Notes: generated from the sequence alone by a model not told the origin. DNA of 64,000 nt from Chromatium okenii (GCF_002958735.1 NZ_PPGH01000018.1:62001-126000), one strand, 5' to 3'. Shown: positions 1 through 9,482, counted from the stretch's first letter. Made by a program: numbers and translations.

Positions 1-2
1 TG

Positions 3-626
3 GTGGAAGAAGCGCCTGCGCCCGGCCTCACTGAAACCCAGCGCCGTGAAATCGGCGAACGCTGCGCAGCTGCGTGTCGCACTATTGGTTATCGCGGCGC
101 GGGAACCTTTGAATTCTTGTATGAAAACGGGCAGTTTTATTTCATCGAAATGAATACGCGGGTGCAAGTTGAGCATCCGGTAACGGAAATGGTGACGGGC
201 GTTGATATTGTCAAAGAGCAGATTTTAATTGCTGCTGGAGAACCGCTGCGCTATCGCCAGAGCGATATTGTGATGCGTGGTCATGCAATTGAATGTCGAA
301 TTAACGCAGAGGATTCGGAAACCTTTATGCCGTGCCCCGGTAAGATTACCGATTTTCATGCGCCAGGCGGTCCCGGAGTGCGTTTAGAAACGCATATTTA
401 TTCTGGCTACACCGTGCCGCGTTATTACGATTCGATGATTGGAAAGTTAATTACGCATGGCGAAGATAGGGAAGCAGCCATTGCGCGAATGTGTAATGCG
501 CTGCGCGAAACCGTGATTGAAGGAATCAATACCAATATCAAGCTCCAACGCGCGATTTTGCGTGATGGAACCTTCCTTGCTGGTGGTGCCAACATTCATT
601 ACCTCGAAAAGAAATTGGGAATGTAA
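3..626 (+). CDS. accC: biotin carboxylase subunit of acetyl-CoA carboxylase, C-terminal part
   Basis: Carboxylates the biotin of AccB with ATP and bicarbonate, the first step of fatty acid synthesis, in the cytosol. The gene is cut by the window edge, so only about the last 207 residues are present. Visible family signatures are [20 protein letters not shown] (ATP-grasp and biotin carboxylase active-site strand) near residue 48, then [12 protein letters not shown] of the C-terminal biotin carboxylase domain. The natural stop lies 9 bases before prmA, so accC and prmA are probably co-transcribed, a common accB-accC-prmA order in Gammaproteobacteria. The reading frame is intact within the visible part. 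Confidence 0.95.
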   Translation: MEEAPAPGLTETQRREIGERCAAACRTIGYRGAGTFEFLYENGQFYFIEMNTRVQVEHPVTEMVTGVDIVKEQILIAAGEPLRYRQSDIVMRGHAIECRINAEDSETFMPCPGKITDFHAPGGPGVRLETHIYSGYTVPRYYDSMIGKLITHGEDREAAIARMCNALRETVIEGINTNIKLQRAILRDGTFLAGGANIHYLEKKLGM

Positions 627-635
627 TTTCAACTC

Positions 636-1514
636 ATGCCTTGGTTACAACTTTCATTCGATGTCGCCCGTGAACAGGCGGAAACCTTTGCGCTCAATTT
701 GGAATTAGCGGGGGCGTTGTCGGTCACGCTCGGCGACGCTGGCGATGAGCCGCAATTGGAACCTGCGCCGGGCGAAACGCCGCTGTGGTCGGTGGTGACA
801 GTGACGGCGCTGTTTGATAGCGATGCAGAAACGCAGGCAGTGGTTGAGCGGCTAGCGCTGCATCTCACCGCGCAACTTGGCGCTACGCCCAAAATCGAGC
901 GGATTGAAGATCAAGTTTGGGAGCGCGTGTGGCTTGACACTTTCAAACCGACGCGGTTCGGGCAGCGGCTGTGGGTGTGTCCGCACGGGCAAGTGCCGAA
1001 TGATCCAAATGCCGTAATTGTGGCGTTGGATCCCGGATTAGCGTTTGGCACGGGTCATCACGCCACGACTGCGCTCTGTTTGGAATGGCTTGACGGCGCG
1101 GCGCTGGGCGGAAAAACGGTGCTTGATTTTGGCTGCGGTTCGGGAATTTTGGCGATTGCGGCATTGAAACTGGGCGCAGCGCGGGCAATTGCGGTCGATC
1201 ACGATCCGCAAGCGTTGACGGCAACCCACGATAACGCGGCAGCCAATGGTGTTGCGGAGCGGTTGGAGATTTACGCGCCGGAGGAATTGCCAGCGGAGTT
1301 GGTGGATACGGTGCTGGCGAACATTCTCGCTGGACCGTTAATTACATTGGCGCCGCGTTTGATCGGACTGTTACGACCGGCTGGCGATTTAGTGTTGTCT
1401 GGTGTTCTTGCTGACCAAGTGGACGGTGTCCGTGCCGCTTATGCCCAGCAGATTGAACTTGCGTCAACGCGCTTGCGCGAGGAATGGGCGTTGATTTATG
1501 GGCAGAAAAAATAG
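636..1514 (+). CDS. prmA: ribosomal protein L11 methyltransferase
   Basis: SAM-dependent enzyme that methylates ribosomal protein L11. The 292-residue length matches the family. An N-terminal substrate-binding region is followed by the class I methyltransferase fold: DPGLAFGTGHHATT near residue 132, SAM motif I DFGCGSGILAIAALKLGA near 162, and a VLANILAGPL catalytic-region motif near 226. The gene starts 9 bases after the accC stop. About 170 bases of non-coding sequence without a recognisable feature follow it, so it probably ends the accC transcription unit. Confidence 0.95.
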   Translation: MPWLQLSFDVAREQAETFALNLELAGALSVTLGDAGDEPQLEPAPGETPLWSVVTVTALFDSDAETQAVVERLALHLTAQLGATPKIERIEDQVWERVWLDTFKPTRFGQRLWVCPHGQVPNDPNAVIVALDPGLAFGTGHHATTALCLEWLDGAALGGKTVLDFGCGSGILAIAALKLGAARAIAVDHDPQALTATHDNAAANGVAERLEIYAPEELPAELVDTVLANILAGPLITLAPRLIGLLRPAGDLVLSGVLADQVDGVRAAYAQQIELASTRLREEWALIYGQKK

Positions 1515-1685
1515 TGAGATGCCTAAAGCCGTTTTAATCAACTAAATCAATAATTTGCATCCATGACTGCGTAACTCCTACAATCATTCGGAAAAGCGCC
1601 AGCTCGTGGCGTTACTGCCAGCGCCGTGCACTGATAAACCATTTTCACTGACGGCTCTTTTGCGCAAAACAGGTAAACTAGCGCA

Positions 1686-2576
1686 ATGAGCGAGCAAATC
1701 TACGATCTCCATACCCATTCAATTGCTTCCGACGGCACTTTGACGCCAACGGCGTTGGTCACCCGCGCCGCTGCCGCAGGCGTGACCGTGTTGGCACTCA
1801 CCGATCACGACACCACCGCAGGCATTGCTGAAGCGGTCGTCGCTGCGCAGACAGAAGGAATCACCTTGATTCCCGGCGTTGAAATTTCGGTGACGTGGAA
1901 TTCGCGCACCGTGCACATCGTCGGATTGCGCGTTGACATCAAGCAACCGTTGTTACAAACCGGTTTGGCGGAATTGCGCACATTTCGCGCATGGCGTGCT
2001 GAAGAAATTGGTGCACGTTTGGCAAAACATGGCATCGCAGATGCCTATGAAGGAGCACGAGAATTTTCCAATGGCACACTGATCGGTCGCACCCATTTTG
2101 CCCGCCTGTTGGTGAAACGCGGTTTGGCTCTTGATAACAGTGAAGTTTTTAGGCGATTTCTCGTGCATGGCAAGCCCGGACATGTGGCTGGGCAATGGGC
2201 GACGCTGGAAACCGCAGTCGGTTGGATTCATGCTGCTGGCGGTCAAGCAGTGATTGCGCATCCTGCACGTTATCGCCTCACTCGTACCCAACTATTGAAA
2301 TTAATTGGTGAATTTCGAGAACACGGCGGTACTGGCATTGAAGTTGTCACCAGCACGCACAGCCGCGATGAAGTGCTGAATTTCGCTGTTCACGCGCAAA
2401 CCCAGCAGCTTCTCGCTTCCGTCGGTTCCGATTTTCACAGTCCAGAACATACTTGGTTACAACTCGGACGCTTGCCGCCGTTACCGAACGATTGCACGCC
2501 CATTTGGCAGACGTGGTCACTGAGTGACGCTGCTTCACTTCCAGTTGCGCCCGCACGGATGAACACAGAATCCTAG
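1686..2576 (+). CDS. PHP-domain phosphoesterase (RNase AM / YciV / TrpH-like)
   Basis: Metal-dependent phosphoesterase of the PHP superfamily. Characterised relatives (YciV, now RNase AM) degrade short oligonucleotides and process 5' ends of 5S/16S/23S rRNA, and the same role here is inferred. Metal-ligand motifs are visible: YDLHTHSIASDGTL at the N-terminus, LALTDHDTTAG near residue 36, PGVEISV near 63, IGRTHFARLLVKRG in the middle, AVIAHPARY near 193 and VGSDFHSPEH near 246. The length of 296 residues is normal. The gene lies 13 bases upstream of a YciO-type gene; the yciV-yciO pairing is frequent in Gammaproteobacteria and supports both calls. Confidence 0.88.
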   Translation: MSEQIYDLHTHSIASDGTLTPTALVTRAAAAGVTVLALTDHDTTAGIAEAVVAAQTEGITLIPGVEISVTWNSRTVHIVGLRVDIKQPLLQTGLAELRTFRAWRAEEIGARLAKHGIADAYEGAREFSNGTLIGRTHFARLLVKRGLALDNSEVFRRFLVHGKPGHVAGQWATLETAVGWIHAAGGQAVIAHPARYRLTRTQLLKLIGEFREHGGTGIEVVTSTHSRDEVLNFAVHAQTQQLLASVGSDFHSPEHTWLQLGRLPPLPNDCTPIWQTWSLSDAASLPVAPARMNTES

Positions 2577-2589
2577 AGATAACAACGAG

Positions 2590-3212
2590 ATGGCGCAATT
2601 TTTTCAAATTCACCCCGATAATCCGCAAACCCGACTCATTCGTCGTGCCGTGGAAATTCTGCTGGAAGGTGGCGTGGTGGTTTATCCCACTGATTCTTCT
2701 TACGCGCTCGGTTGTCAAATCGGCGAAAAAGCCGCGATGGAGCGCATTCGTCGACTGCGCCAGCTCGATGACAAACACAATTTCACGTTGATTTGCCGCG
2801 ATTTGTCGGAAATCACGACTTATGCCCGCATCGACAACCAAGCCTTTCGACTGTTGAAATCACTCACGCCCGGTCCCTACACCTTTGTTTATGAAGCAAC
2901 CAAACAGGTGCCGCGCCGGTTGCTGCATCCCAAACGCAAAGCCATTGGCATTCGCGTTCCCGATCACACGATCTGTCGCGCATTGCTGGGTGAACTGAAT
3001 CAGCCGATTTTGAGTACCACGCTGATTATGCCGAACGCCGAGCAGCCGCTGACTGATCCGTATGAAATGCGCGAACTGCTGGATAAACATGTGATTTAAT
3101 TATCGACGGCGGTTTTTGCGGGTTGGAACCAACCACCGTGGTCGATATGACCGCCGAGCCGCCGCTGCTAATCCGTCGTGGCAAAGGCGATGCCACACTT
3201 TTTGAGGAATAA
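2590..3212 (+). CDS. yciO: YciO/TsaC-family (Sua5-YrdC) protein, frameshifted near its 3' end
   Basis: Member of the YrdC-like dsRNA/nucleotide-binding family. YciO paralogs resemble TsaC (threonylcarbamoyl-AMP synthase), but their physiological role is uncertain. Seen: VVYPTDSSYALGCQIG near residue 36, KRKAIGIRVPDH and ILSTTLIMP. The first frame stops at 3099 after LLDKHVI. The -1 frame from 3093 continues DLIIDGGFCGLEPTTVVDM and ends RRGKGDATLFEE at 3212, which is the normal YciO C-terminus. A single lost G at position 3093 explains this, so a sequencing error or a recent indel is more likely than a truncated protein. Corrected length is about 207 residues. Confidence 0.85.
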
Positions 3213-3221
3213 CGAGAACTT

Positions 3222-3905
3222 ATGGAATTTGCACAGATTATCAATTATTTACAGTTTGCAGCGGTGTTGGCGATTCCGGTGTTGCTGGCGATTACCGTCC
3301 ACGAAGCAGCGCACGGCTGGGTTGCCAACCGTTTGGGCGATCCGACGGCGCAGCAGTTGGGGCGCGTCACCTTTAATCCGATTAAACACGTTGATTTAGT
3401 TGGCACGGTTGTCGTTCCGGCGCTGACTTTCGTGTTTTTGCACGGGCTGCTCTTTGGCTGGGCAAAACCCGTGCCGGTGACTCCGCATCGCCTGCGCCAG
3501 CCGCGCCGCGATATGGCATTGGTGGCGCTGGCCGGTCCGGCAGTGAATTTGCTGATGGCGCTGGCGTGGTCGCTGCTGATAATCACTGCGCCAATGCTGG
3601 CGCTGGTGAGCAATGGATTGGCAACCACGCTGGCGCACATGAGCGCGGCTGGCGTGGTGGTGAACCTATTTTTGATGGCGTTAAATCTGGTGCCGCTACT
3701 GCCGCTCGACGGCGGGCGCGTGATGACCGGAATTTTGCCGCCACGCGCAGCGGGTTGGTTTTATCGCGCCGAACCGTTCGGCTTGATCATTTTGCTGATG
3801 TTATTGATGACGGGATTGCTGGGTTCGGTGCTGATGCCAGTGGTGACGGGCATCGTCAATCTGCTGCCGGGCGCTGAAATTGTAAACGCGCTGTTTTTTC
3901 ATTGA
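3222..3905 (+). CDS. site-2 protease family (M50) membrane metalloprotease
   Basis: Integral membrane zinc protease of the small YwhC/Rv-type M50 group. Its substrate is unknown. The HEAAHGW zinc motif lies in the first transmembrane region (about residue 27). The second-site motif LNLVPLLPLDGGRVMTG is near residue 153, with its Asp supplying the third zinc ligand. Around five to six hydrophobic segments are visible and there is no PDZ domain, so this is not RseP. Length of 227 residues is typical. It sits between yciO and trpS, an arrangement common in Gammaproteobacteria. Confidence 0.9.
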   Translation: MEFAQIINYLQFAAVLAIPVLLAITVHEAAHGWVANRLGDPTAQQLGRVTFNPIKHVDLVGTVVVPALTFVFLHGLLFGWAKPVPVTPHRLRQPRRDMALVALAGPAVNLLMALAWSLLIITAPMLALVSNGLATTLAHMSAAGVVVNLFLMALNLVPLLPLDGGRVMTGILPPRAAGWFYRAEPFGLIILLMLLMTGLLGSVLMPVVTGIVNLLPGAEIVNALFFH

Positions 3906-3929
3906 GTTAACGCGAGAAAAGTTCAGCTT

Positions 3930-5147
3930 ATGTCCTCTGTTTCTGCACAACATGCGCGAGTACTTTCGGGAATGCGTCCGACCGGGCGACTGCATCTCGG
4001 TCACTATCACGGCGTGCTCAAAAATTGGCTCGAATTGCAGCACGAATACGAATGCTTCTTTTTCGTCGCCGATTGGCACGCGCTGACCACGCATTACGAC
4101 GATCCCACTGGCATTCCCAACAGCACCCGCGAAATGGTGATTGATTGGCTGGCAGCAGGTTTGAATCCCGGTTCGGCGACGATTTTCGTGCAATCGCGGG
4201 TTCCCGAACATGCCGAGCTGCATCTGCTGCTGTCGATGATGACGCCGCTGGGCTGGCTGGAGCGCGTGCCGACGTACAAAGATCAGCAGGAACGATTGAA
4301 AGAACGCGATCTAGCGACCTACGGTTTTCTCGGTTATCCGCTGCTGCAAAGCGCCGACATTCTTGTTTATAAAGCCGGGCAAGTGCCGGTCGGTGAAGAT
4401 CAGGTTGCGCATGTTGAACTGACCCGCGAAGTAGCGCGGCGCTTCAATCATTTGTACGGACGCGAACCCGGTTTTGAGGAACGCGCTGAAGATGCCAAGC
4501 GCAAAATGGGTAAGAAAAACGCTAAGTTATTTGATACCCACAAACGGCGTTATCAGGAACAGGGCGACGGTGAAGCGTTGGAAATAGCGCGGGCGCTGGT
4601 CGAAGGACAGGGCAATCTCACGGTTGCTGACCGTGAACGGCTGCTCGGTTATCTGGAAGGTGGCGGGCGCGTGATTTTGCCGGAGCCGCAGCCGTTGTTG
4701 ACCAAAGCCTCGCGGATGCCCGGTTTGGATGGACAGAAGATGTCAAAGTCGTACAACAACACCATCGCGCTGCGCGATTCGCCAGCCGTTGTGGAAAAAG
4801 CGTTGCGCACCATGCCAACTGATCCGGCGCGAGTGCGGCGCACTGATGCTGGCGATCCGCAAAAATGTCCGGTCTGGCAATTTCATCAGGTGTATTCCAA
4901 CGACGCGGTGCGCGACTGGGTGCAAACCGGTTGCCGCTCGGCGGGCATTGGCTGCCTCGAATGTAAACAGCCGATTATCGACGGCGTGTTGGCAGAATTG
5001 CTGCCGATGCAAGCGCGAGCGGTGGAATATGAAGCGCAGCCGGAATTGGTGCGCAGCGTGCTTAACGAAGGTTGTGAACGGGCGCGTGAAGTAGCCCGCG
5101 AGACGCTGGACGAAGTGCGTCACGCGATGTCATTGGTCATGGCGTAA
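3930..5147 (+). CDS. trpS: tryptophanyl-tRNA synthetase (long form)
   Basis: Class Ic aminoacyl-tRNA synthetase that charges tRNA-Trp. The HIGH-type motif is GRLHLGHYHG near residue 19 and the KMSKS loop is GQKMSKSYNN near 268. GQVPVGEDQVAHVELTREVARRFN of the Rossmann fold lies between them. At 405 residues it is longer than the classical about 334-residue enzyme. The extra length lies around residues 185-240 (a charged stretch with KRKMGKKNAKLFDTHKRRYQ and a helical region), an insertion also seen in several gammaproteobacterial lineages. scpA follows 16 bases downstream. Confidence 0.95.
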   Translation: MSSVSAQHARVLSGMRPTGRLHLGHYHGVLKNWLELQHEYECFFFVADWHALTTHYDDPTGIPNSTREMVIDWLAAGLNPGSATIFVQSRVPEHAELHLLLSMMTPLGWLERVPTYKDQQERLKERDLATYGFLGYPLLQSADILVYKAGQVPVGEDQVAHVELTREVARRFNHLYGREPGFEERAEDAKRKMGKKNAKLFDTHKRRYQEQGDGEALEIARALVEGQGNLTVADRERLLGYLEGGGRVILPEPQPLLTKASRMPGLDGQKMSKSYNNTIALRDSPAVVEKALRTMPTDPARVRRTDAGDPQKCPVWQFHQVYSNDAVRDWVQTGCRSAGIGCLECKQPIIDGVLAELLPMQARAVEYEAQPELVRSVLNEGCERAREVARETLDEVRHAMSLVMA

Positions 5148-5162
5148 CGCCCGGTTGAGATT

Positions 5163-5999
5163 TTGAACACGTCTGCTGCATCACCGGCGTTGGCGCAGAT
5201 TGCGGGTGTGCCACTGCTGGCGCTGCCGCAGGATTTGTACATTCCGCCGGACGCGCTTTCGGTTTTTCTCGAAACGTTTGAAGGGCCGCTCGACCTGCTG
5301 CTGTATCTCATCAAACGCCAAAATCTGGATATTTTGGACATTTCAATCACCGACATCACCGCGCAATATCTCGCCTACATGGAGCTGATGACGGCGCTGC
5401 GCTGGGAATTGGCAGCGGATTATTTGGTGATGGCCGCCACGCTGGCCGAAATCAAATCGCGGCTGCTGCTGCCTCGCGCCAGCACCGTTGACGAACCCAG
5501 CGCAGATGATCTCCGCGCCAGCTTGATCGCTCGGTTGCAGGATTACGCCCGTTTTAAACAGGCCGCGATTGAACTCGATGCGCGTCCACGACTGGAGCGC
5601 GATCTGTTTACGGTTCACGCCGCACCACCGCCCGGCGCAGTGCAACGAAAATTGCCGAATGTTGATTTGCAGGATTTGGTCGCTGCACTGCACGAGGTGT
5701 GGACGCGAGTCGATCATCTGACGCAACACCGCATCACGCGAGAATCGTTGTCACTGCGCGAACGGATGGCTGAAGTGCTCAATCAACTGAGCGACGGAAT
5801 GACGCATCATTTCAATGCGTTATTTGATTACCGTGAAGGACGCGCTGGCGTCGTTGTCACCTTTTTGGCGCTGCTCGAATTGCTGAAATCCAACCTGCTA
5901 GAATTGCGACAAACTGCGCCATTTGCACCAATTCAGGTGCAATTGCGTATTGCTTCATTGCCCACTCCAATCATTGCCGATGACCACGCCTCCGCTTAA
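5163..5999 (+). CDS. scpA: segregation and condensation protein A
   Basis: Kleisin subunit of the Smc-ScpAB condensin-like complex, which bridges the SMC ATPase heads during chromosome segregation. The conserved N-terminal kleisin core FEGPLDLLLYLIKRQNLDIL is near residue 41, followed by YLVMAATLAEIKSRLLLPR. The C-terminal winged-helix part contains RAGVVVTFLALLELLKSNLL. The start is the TTG at 5163; no in-frame ATG precedes the conserved core. The last 20 bases overlap the start of scpB, which implies translational coupling. Confidence 0.92.
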   Translation: MNTSAASPALAQIAGVPLLALPQDLYIPPDALSVFLETFEGPLDLLLYLIKRQNLDILDISITDITAQYLAYMELMTALRWELAADYLVMAATLAEIKSRLLLPRASTVDEPSADDLRASLIARLQDYARFKQAAIELDARPRLERDLFTVHAAPPPGAVQRKLPNVDLQDLVAALHEVWTRVDHLTQHRITRESLSLRERMAEVLNQLSDGMTHHFNALFDYREGRAGVVVTFLALLELLKSNLLELRQTAPFAPIQVQLRIASLPTPIIADDHASA

Positions 6000-6533
6000 A
6001 CACATCGTCGAAGCTGCATTATTTGCCAGCGGCGGTGCACTCACGCTGGCGCAAATTCGGGCGCTGTTTGCTGACGATGAACGTCCGCAACCTGATGAAA
6101 TCCGTGCCGTCATCGCCGAACTCGCGGCGGATTATCAAACGCGCAGCATTGAAATCGCGGAAATTGCGGGAGGATTTCGGATTCAGGTACGCACTGAAAT
6201 TGCGCCGTGGATCGCTCGGCTGTGGGATGAACGTGCGCCGCGTTATTCCCGCGCTTTATTGGAAACGCTGGCGCTGATTGCTTATCGCCAGCCGATCACG
6301 CGGGGCGAAATTGAGGACATGCGCGGCGTGACGGTGAGCACCAGCATGATGCAAACGCTCATTGAACGGGAATGGGTGCGCGTCATCGGGCATCGTGACA
6401 CGCCCGGACATCCGGCGCTCTACGCCACCACCGCACTTTTTTGGAATACTTCGGGCTGCGCTCGCTCAACGATTTACCGAAATTAGCTGAACCCAGCGCA
6501 CCGTTGCCGCTCACCCTGATTCCGCCACTTTGA
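5980..6533 (+). CDS. scpB: segregation and condensation protein B, frameshifted in a T-run
   Basis: Winged-helix partner of ScpA in the condensin-like complex. The ATG at 5980 gives MTTPPLKHIVEAALFASGG, the typical ScpB N-terminus, and overlaps scpA. The conserved LALIAYRQPITRGEIEDMRG is near residue 96. After residues GHPALYATT the annotated frame degenerates. In the neighbouring frame, from the six-T run at 6436-6442, the sequence continues FLEYFGLRSLNDLPKL and stops at 6533, which is the expected ScpB ending. A one-base homopolymer error is the simplest explanation. Corrected length is about 184 residues. Confidence 0.88.
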
Positions 6534-6894
6534 AATAACGCCATGATCGACCAACCACGTATTTCCAGCATCGCACCGCCCGAACACGGCGGACGGTTGC
6601 GTCAAGCTGCTGAACAATTTGGCATTCCGTTGACGAGCTGGCTTGATCTTTCGACTGGATCAATCCGCACAGTTGGCCGGTTCCGCGCTGCCGTTAGCAG
6701 TCTGGCAACGCTTGCCAGAAGATGACGACGGATTGGAAATCGCTGCGGCGCGTTATTACAGCATCGCAGAAAATCCTCTGCCGTTAGCCGGTTCGCAGGC
6801 AGATTCAAGTTTTACCCACGCTGCGCCCACGCAGTCGCGTTGGTGTTCCTGCGATTGGTTATCAAGAACACGCCCACGCATGGCGGCGAGCGGG

Positions 6895-7015
6895 TCATCA
6901 GGTGCTTGAACTGAGCGATGCCGATTTATTTGACCAATCCCCCCCTGCCCCCCTTTTTCTAAGGGGGGAGAATGGCATCATCAGGTGCTTGAACTGAGCG
7001 AAATTTGACCAATCC
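6895..7015 (+). repeat. 83-bp-offset internal duplication of a cobD segment
   Basis: A 24-bp stretch of cobD at 6895-6918 recurs at 6978-7001. A following 13-bp stretch at 6928-6940 recurs at 7003-7015, with 9 bases lost between the two matches in the second copy. Both copies end in AATCC, the edge of a C/G-rich palindromic repeat. The arrangement suggests duplication associated with repeat insertion or slippage. Confidence 0.8.
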
Positions 7016-7074
7016 AAGAGACATCCCTTTGCATCGCAAAGCCCCCCTTTAGCAAAGGGGGGTTGGGGGATTTA
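6936..7074. repeat. paired C-rich/G-rich palindromic repeats inside cobD
   Basis: Two units in inverted orientation. The left unit is about 6936-6970 (AATCCCCCC...CTTTTTCTAAGGGGGG). The right unit is about 7040-7074 (GCCCCCC...AAAGGGG...GGGGGATTTA). Each can fold on itself and the two can pair with each other. The same family occurs near 24260, 28183 and 52871. The pair separates the DLFDQ and FIEQLD parts of cobD. Confidence 0.8.
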
Positions 7075-7693
7075 TCGAGCAGTTGGATGTGCTCGTCGTC
7101 ATCAATCCCAATAATCCCACCGGACACCAGTGGTCAGTGGCAACCCTGCTCGATTGGCATCAACGGTTGGCAGCGCATGGCGGCTGGCTGATTGTGGATG
7201 AAGCGTTTATGGATGCCACGCCGGATGACAGCCTGCTGCCGTATCTCCCTCGCCCCGGTTTAATCGTGTTGCGTTCGCTGGGCAAATTTTTTGGACTGGC
7301 GGGTGCACGAGTGGGATTTCTGTGTGCTGACGAGGAGTTACAAACGCAGGCGCAGATGCAGCTCGGTCCGTGGACGCTGTGCCACGCAGCGCGATGGATT
7401 GCCCGTCACGCGCTGACCGATGCAATTTGGCAAGTTACCACCCGCGACGCGCTGCCTCATGCCTCAGCGCGTTTGGCGAAATTGCTCAGTTATCACCGAC
7501 TGATGCCGACTGGCGGAACGGCGCTGTTTCAATGGGTGCAACGCGCAGATGCAGCGCGGATTTACGTTGCGTTGGCGCAACAGGGAGTTTTGGTGCGCCA
7601 TTTTGCGGAATCGGCAAGTTTGCGCTTTGGGTTGCCGGGTGATGCCAGCGAGTGGCAGCGATTGAGTTTGGCGCTGGCGGCGCTTGTGCACGA

Positions 7694-8164
7694 GTGAAAC
7701 CGGATTGGTTGAACGTGCCTGCTGCGCCCGCAGTGGTCACTACAGCACCGCGTGCACGCATCATTGCCTTTTGCAGTGAATTAGAATCGGCAGTCACTCA
7801 ATGGCAGCACGATTATCTGGATTGCGATGTTGAATTAATTCATCATCATTTTAATACGCAGCACTGCGATAAACACCGCATTGATGTTGCTCTCAGCGTT
7901 GGTCGTCATGCAGTGGAACGTGCCAAATTAGCGCAGCGTAACATTTTAATTACTGGCACTTTTTCCAACTCAACAATAAAAAAACCGCTGGCGCATGGTG
8001 ATTGCTTCAGCGGCGATGTTTATCATCAACTTCATCACGGCAATTTTGAACTGGCAGCACTCGTCGGAATGACCATCGCCAGCGCCCAATTGGGTATTGC
8101 AATTCGCATACATGGAACATCTGCTGCGCTGGTGCGCGATATTGCGACTCAATTGCAACAATAA
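7694..8164 (+). CDS. CobT-like (NaMN:DMB phosphoribosyltransferase-like) short protein
   Basis: Not recognised with certainty. The C-terminal half, with GNFELAALVGMTIASAQLG followed by IRIHGTSAALV, resembles the end of CobT, which joins nicotinate mononucleotide and dimethylbenzimidazole. A stretch DVALSVGRHAVERAKLAQRN also fits that fold. At about 157 residues it is less than half of a normal CobT (around 350) and lacks the N-terminal half. The start is taken as the GTG at 7694, whose GTGA overlaps the cobD stop and implies coupling to cobD. It could be a degenerate CobT or a distinct small paralog acting in B12 synthesis. Confidence 0.4.
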   Translation: MKPDWLNVPAAPAVVTTAPRARIIAFCSELESAVTQWQHDYLDCDVELIHHHFNTQHCDKHRIDVALSVGRHAVERAKLAQRNILITGTFSNSTIKKPLAHGDCFSGDVYHQLHHGNFELAALVGMTIASAQLGIAIRIHGTSAALVRDIATQLQQ

Positions 8165-8183
8165 CGCAATTACTCCAGTTGAT

Positions 8184-9482
8184 TCAACTGCGAATACGCG
8201 GAGTTGCAGCAAATAATTGGTGCGCGTTATCAATTAAATTTTCAATGATGGCAGTGATGACTGGAACTGATACCGAATTACCAAGCTGCCGATACGCCCA
8301 TGAATCAATTGGGTGCAATATAAAATCATCAGGAAATCCTTGGAGCCTTGCGCATTCACGCGGCGTAATTCTTCGCGGCATTCCATTCTGCACAATACCC
8401 AAACGATGCGCATCACTCGCTACGATAGTGATAGAAACGCTTTCTGGGTCTAAAAACTTAAATACTTCAAAAGACATATTGCCGCAAGTAGGATTGTATT
8501 TTCCATTGATTAAACGAAGATAACCCTTTGCAACTAAAGATGATAACAGAGCATTAAGATTTAATTGATTCCAAAATGTGCTAATTTGATCATGCGTGAG
8601 TTCTTTTCCATCTTGCGCCATTCCAAAATGCTTTTTTCTTCTATTACTGATGATCGCCTGCATTAGAGCACGTTCATCATCTGTGCACTCACCTTTTATT
8701 CCTAAATCCCACGAATGGAGCGAGTTTCCACCGCGATGATCAATCAATCTTACTCCGTGCAGTTTGTCGTATGATTGGTCATTCAAGACATTAGATAACT
8801 GATTACAAAATGTTTCTGAACAATGATATTTAGCTTCTACTGTTGGCTCTAAAATATCCTTAACGCATTTGCATTTCTTTGGTGTAGAAAACAAATCTGA
8901 TTGAAATGATTTTCTTTTGAAAGCATGAGAATCAGTAGCACCTAAATCGGATTCAATGGAAAGAATAGGTTCACCTCCTAAAGAACAGATTAAATAGATT
9001 CTAATTCTGTTTTGTGGCACATTAAAGTTGGAGCTATTTAGCAACAAAGATTTGATGCCATATCCCAAAGATTCTAATTTAGAAATAACTGTTGCATAAG
9101 TTCTCCCGTTATCGTGCGTTGTAAAACCTCTGACATTTTCCAATAGATTAGTTTGGGTTTGTGTTCAGAGGCAGCAATCAATCTTTCAATTTCAAAAAAA
9201 AGTGTGCCTCTGGTATCCGCAAAACCTTTCTGTTTACCTGCATAAGAAAATGCTTGACAGGGAAAACCAGCTAAAAGCACATCATGTTCGGGAAGTGCTT
9301 CGATTAAGCGAATATCACCGTTGGGCGTTTCATTGAAATTGAGCGAATAGGTTTCCTGCGAATTTTGGTCTATTTCGCTGGAAAGTACACAACGGCTTTT
9401 TATGTTGTGTTTAGTTAACGCTAATTCAAATCCCTTGCGCATTCCGCCAATGCCCGCAAATAAATCTACAAATTCTAATCAT
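8184..9482 (-). CDS. DNA (cytosine-5) methyltransferase, frameshifted
   Basis: Type II-style C5-cytosine methyltransferase. Motif I DLFAGIGGMRKGF lies at the N-terminus, motif IV GFPCQAFSYAG carries the catalytic Cys, motif VI is ENVRGF, motif VIII includes NRIRIYLI, and motifs IX-X are RRITPRECARLQGFPDDF and QLGNSVSVPVI. Two frame changes are needed: one just after the ATG at 9482 and one near 9150 just before ENVRGF. The gene is clearly more AT-rich than its neighbours, which suggests acquisition by transfer. No restriction endonuclease is adjacent, so it looks like an orphan methyltransferase or the survivor of a restriction-modification system. Recognition specificity cannot be read from the sequence. 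Confidence 0.85.

Larger units (their letters stand above)
6543..7697 (+). pseudogene. cobD: threonine-phosphate decarboxylase of cobalamin synthesis, disrupted
   Basis: PLP-dependent enzyme that makes (R)-1-amino-2-propanol phosphate for the nucleotide loop of B12 (CobD in Salmonella naming, CobC in Pseudomonas denitrificans naming). Family signatures survive in pieces: HGGRLRQAAEQFGIPLTSWL at the N-terminus, RSRVGVPAIGYQEHAHAWRR in a second frame around 6830-6890, then DVLVVINPNNPTGHQWS and the PLP-lysine motif RSLGKFFGLAGARVGFL in the intact 7083-7697 part. Frames change near 6660, 6700 and 6810. A repeat insertion of over 100 bases with a duplicated cobD segment occupies about 6941-7074 and introduces an in-frame stop. 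The small frameshifts may be errors, but the insertion is not a single-base artefact. Confidence 0.8.

Noticed and set aside
6936-7074. CRISPR array
   Set aside because: Only two units in inverted orientation with cobD sequence between them; no regular direct repeats or spacers here or elsewhere in the window.
8184-9482. A complete restriction-modification system
   Set aside because: No endonuclease, Vsr-like or specificity gene is found on either side; flanks are the CobT-like gene and the YhaN-type ATPase.
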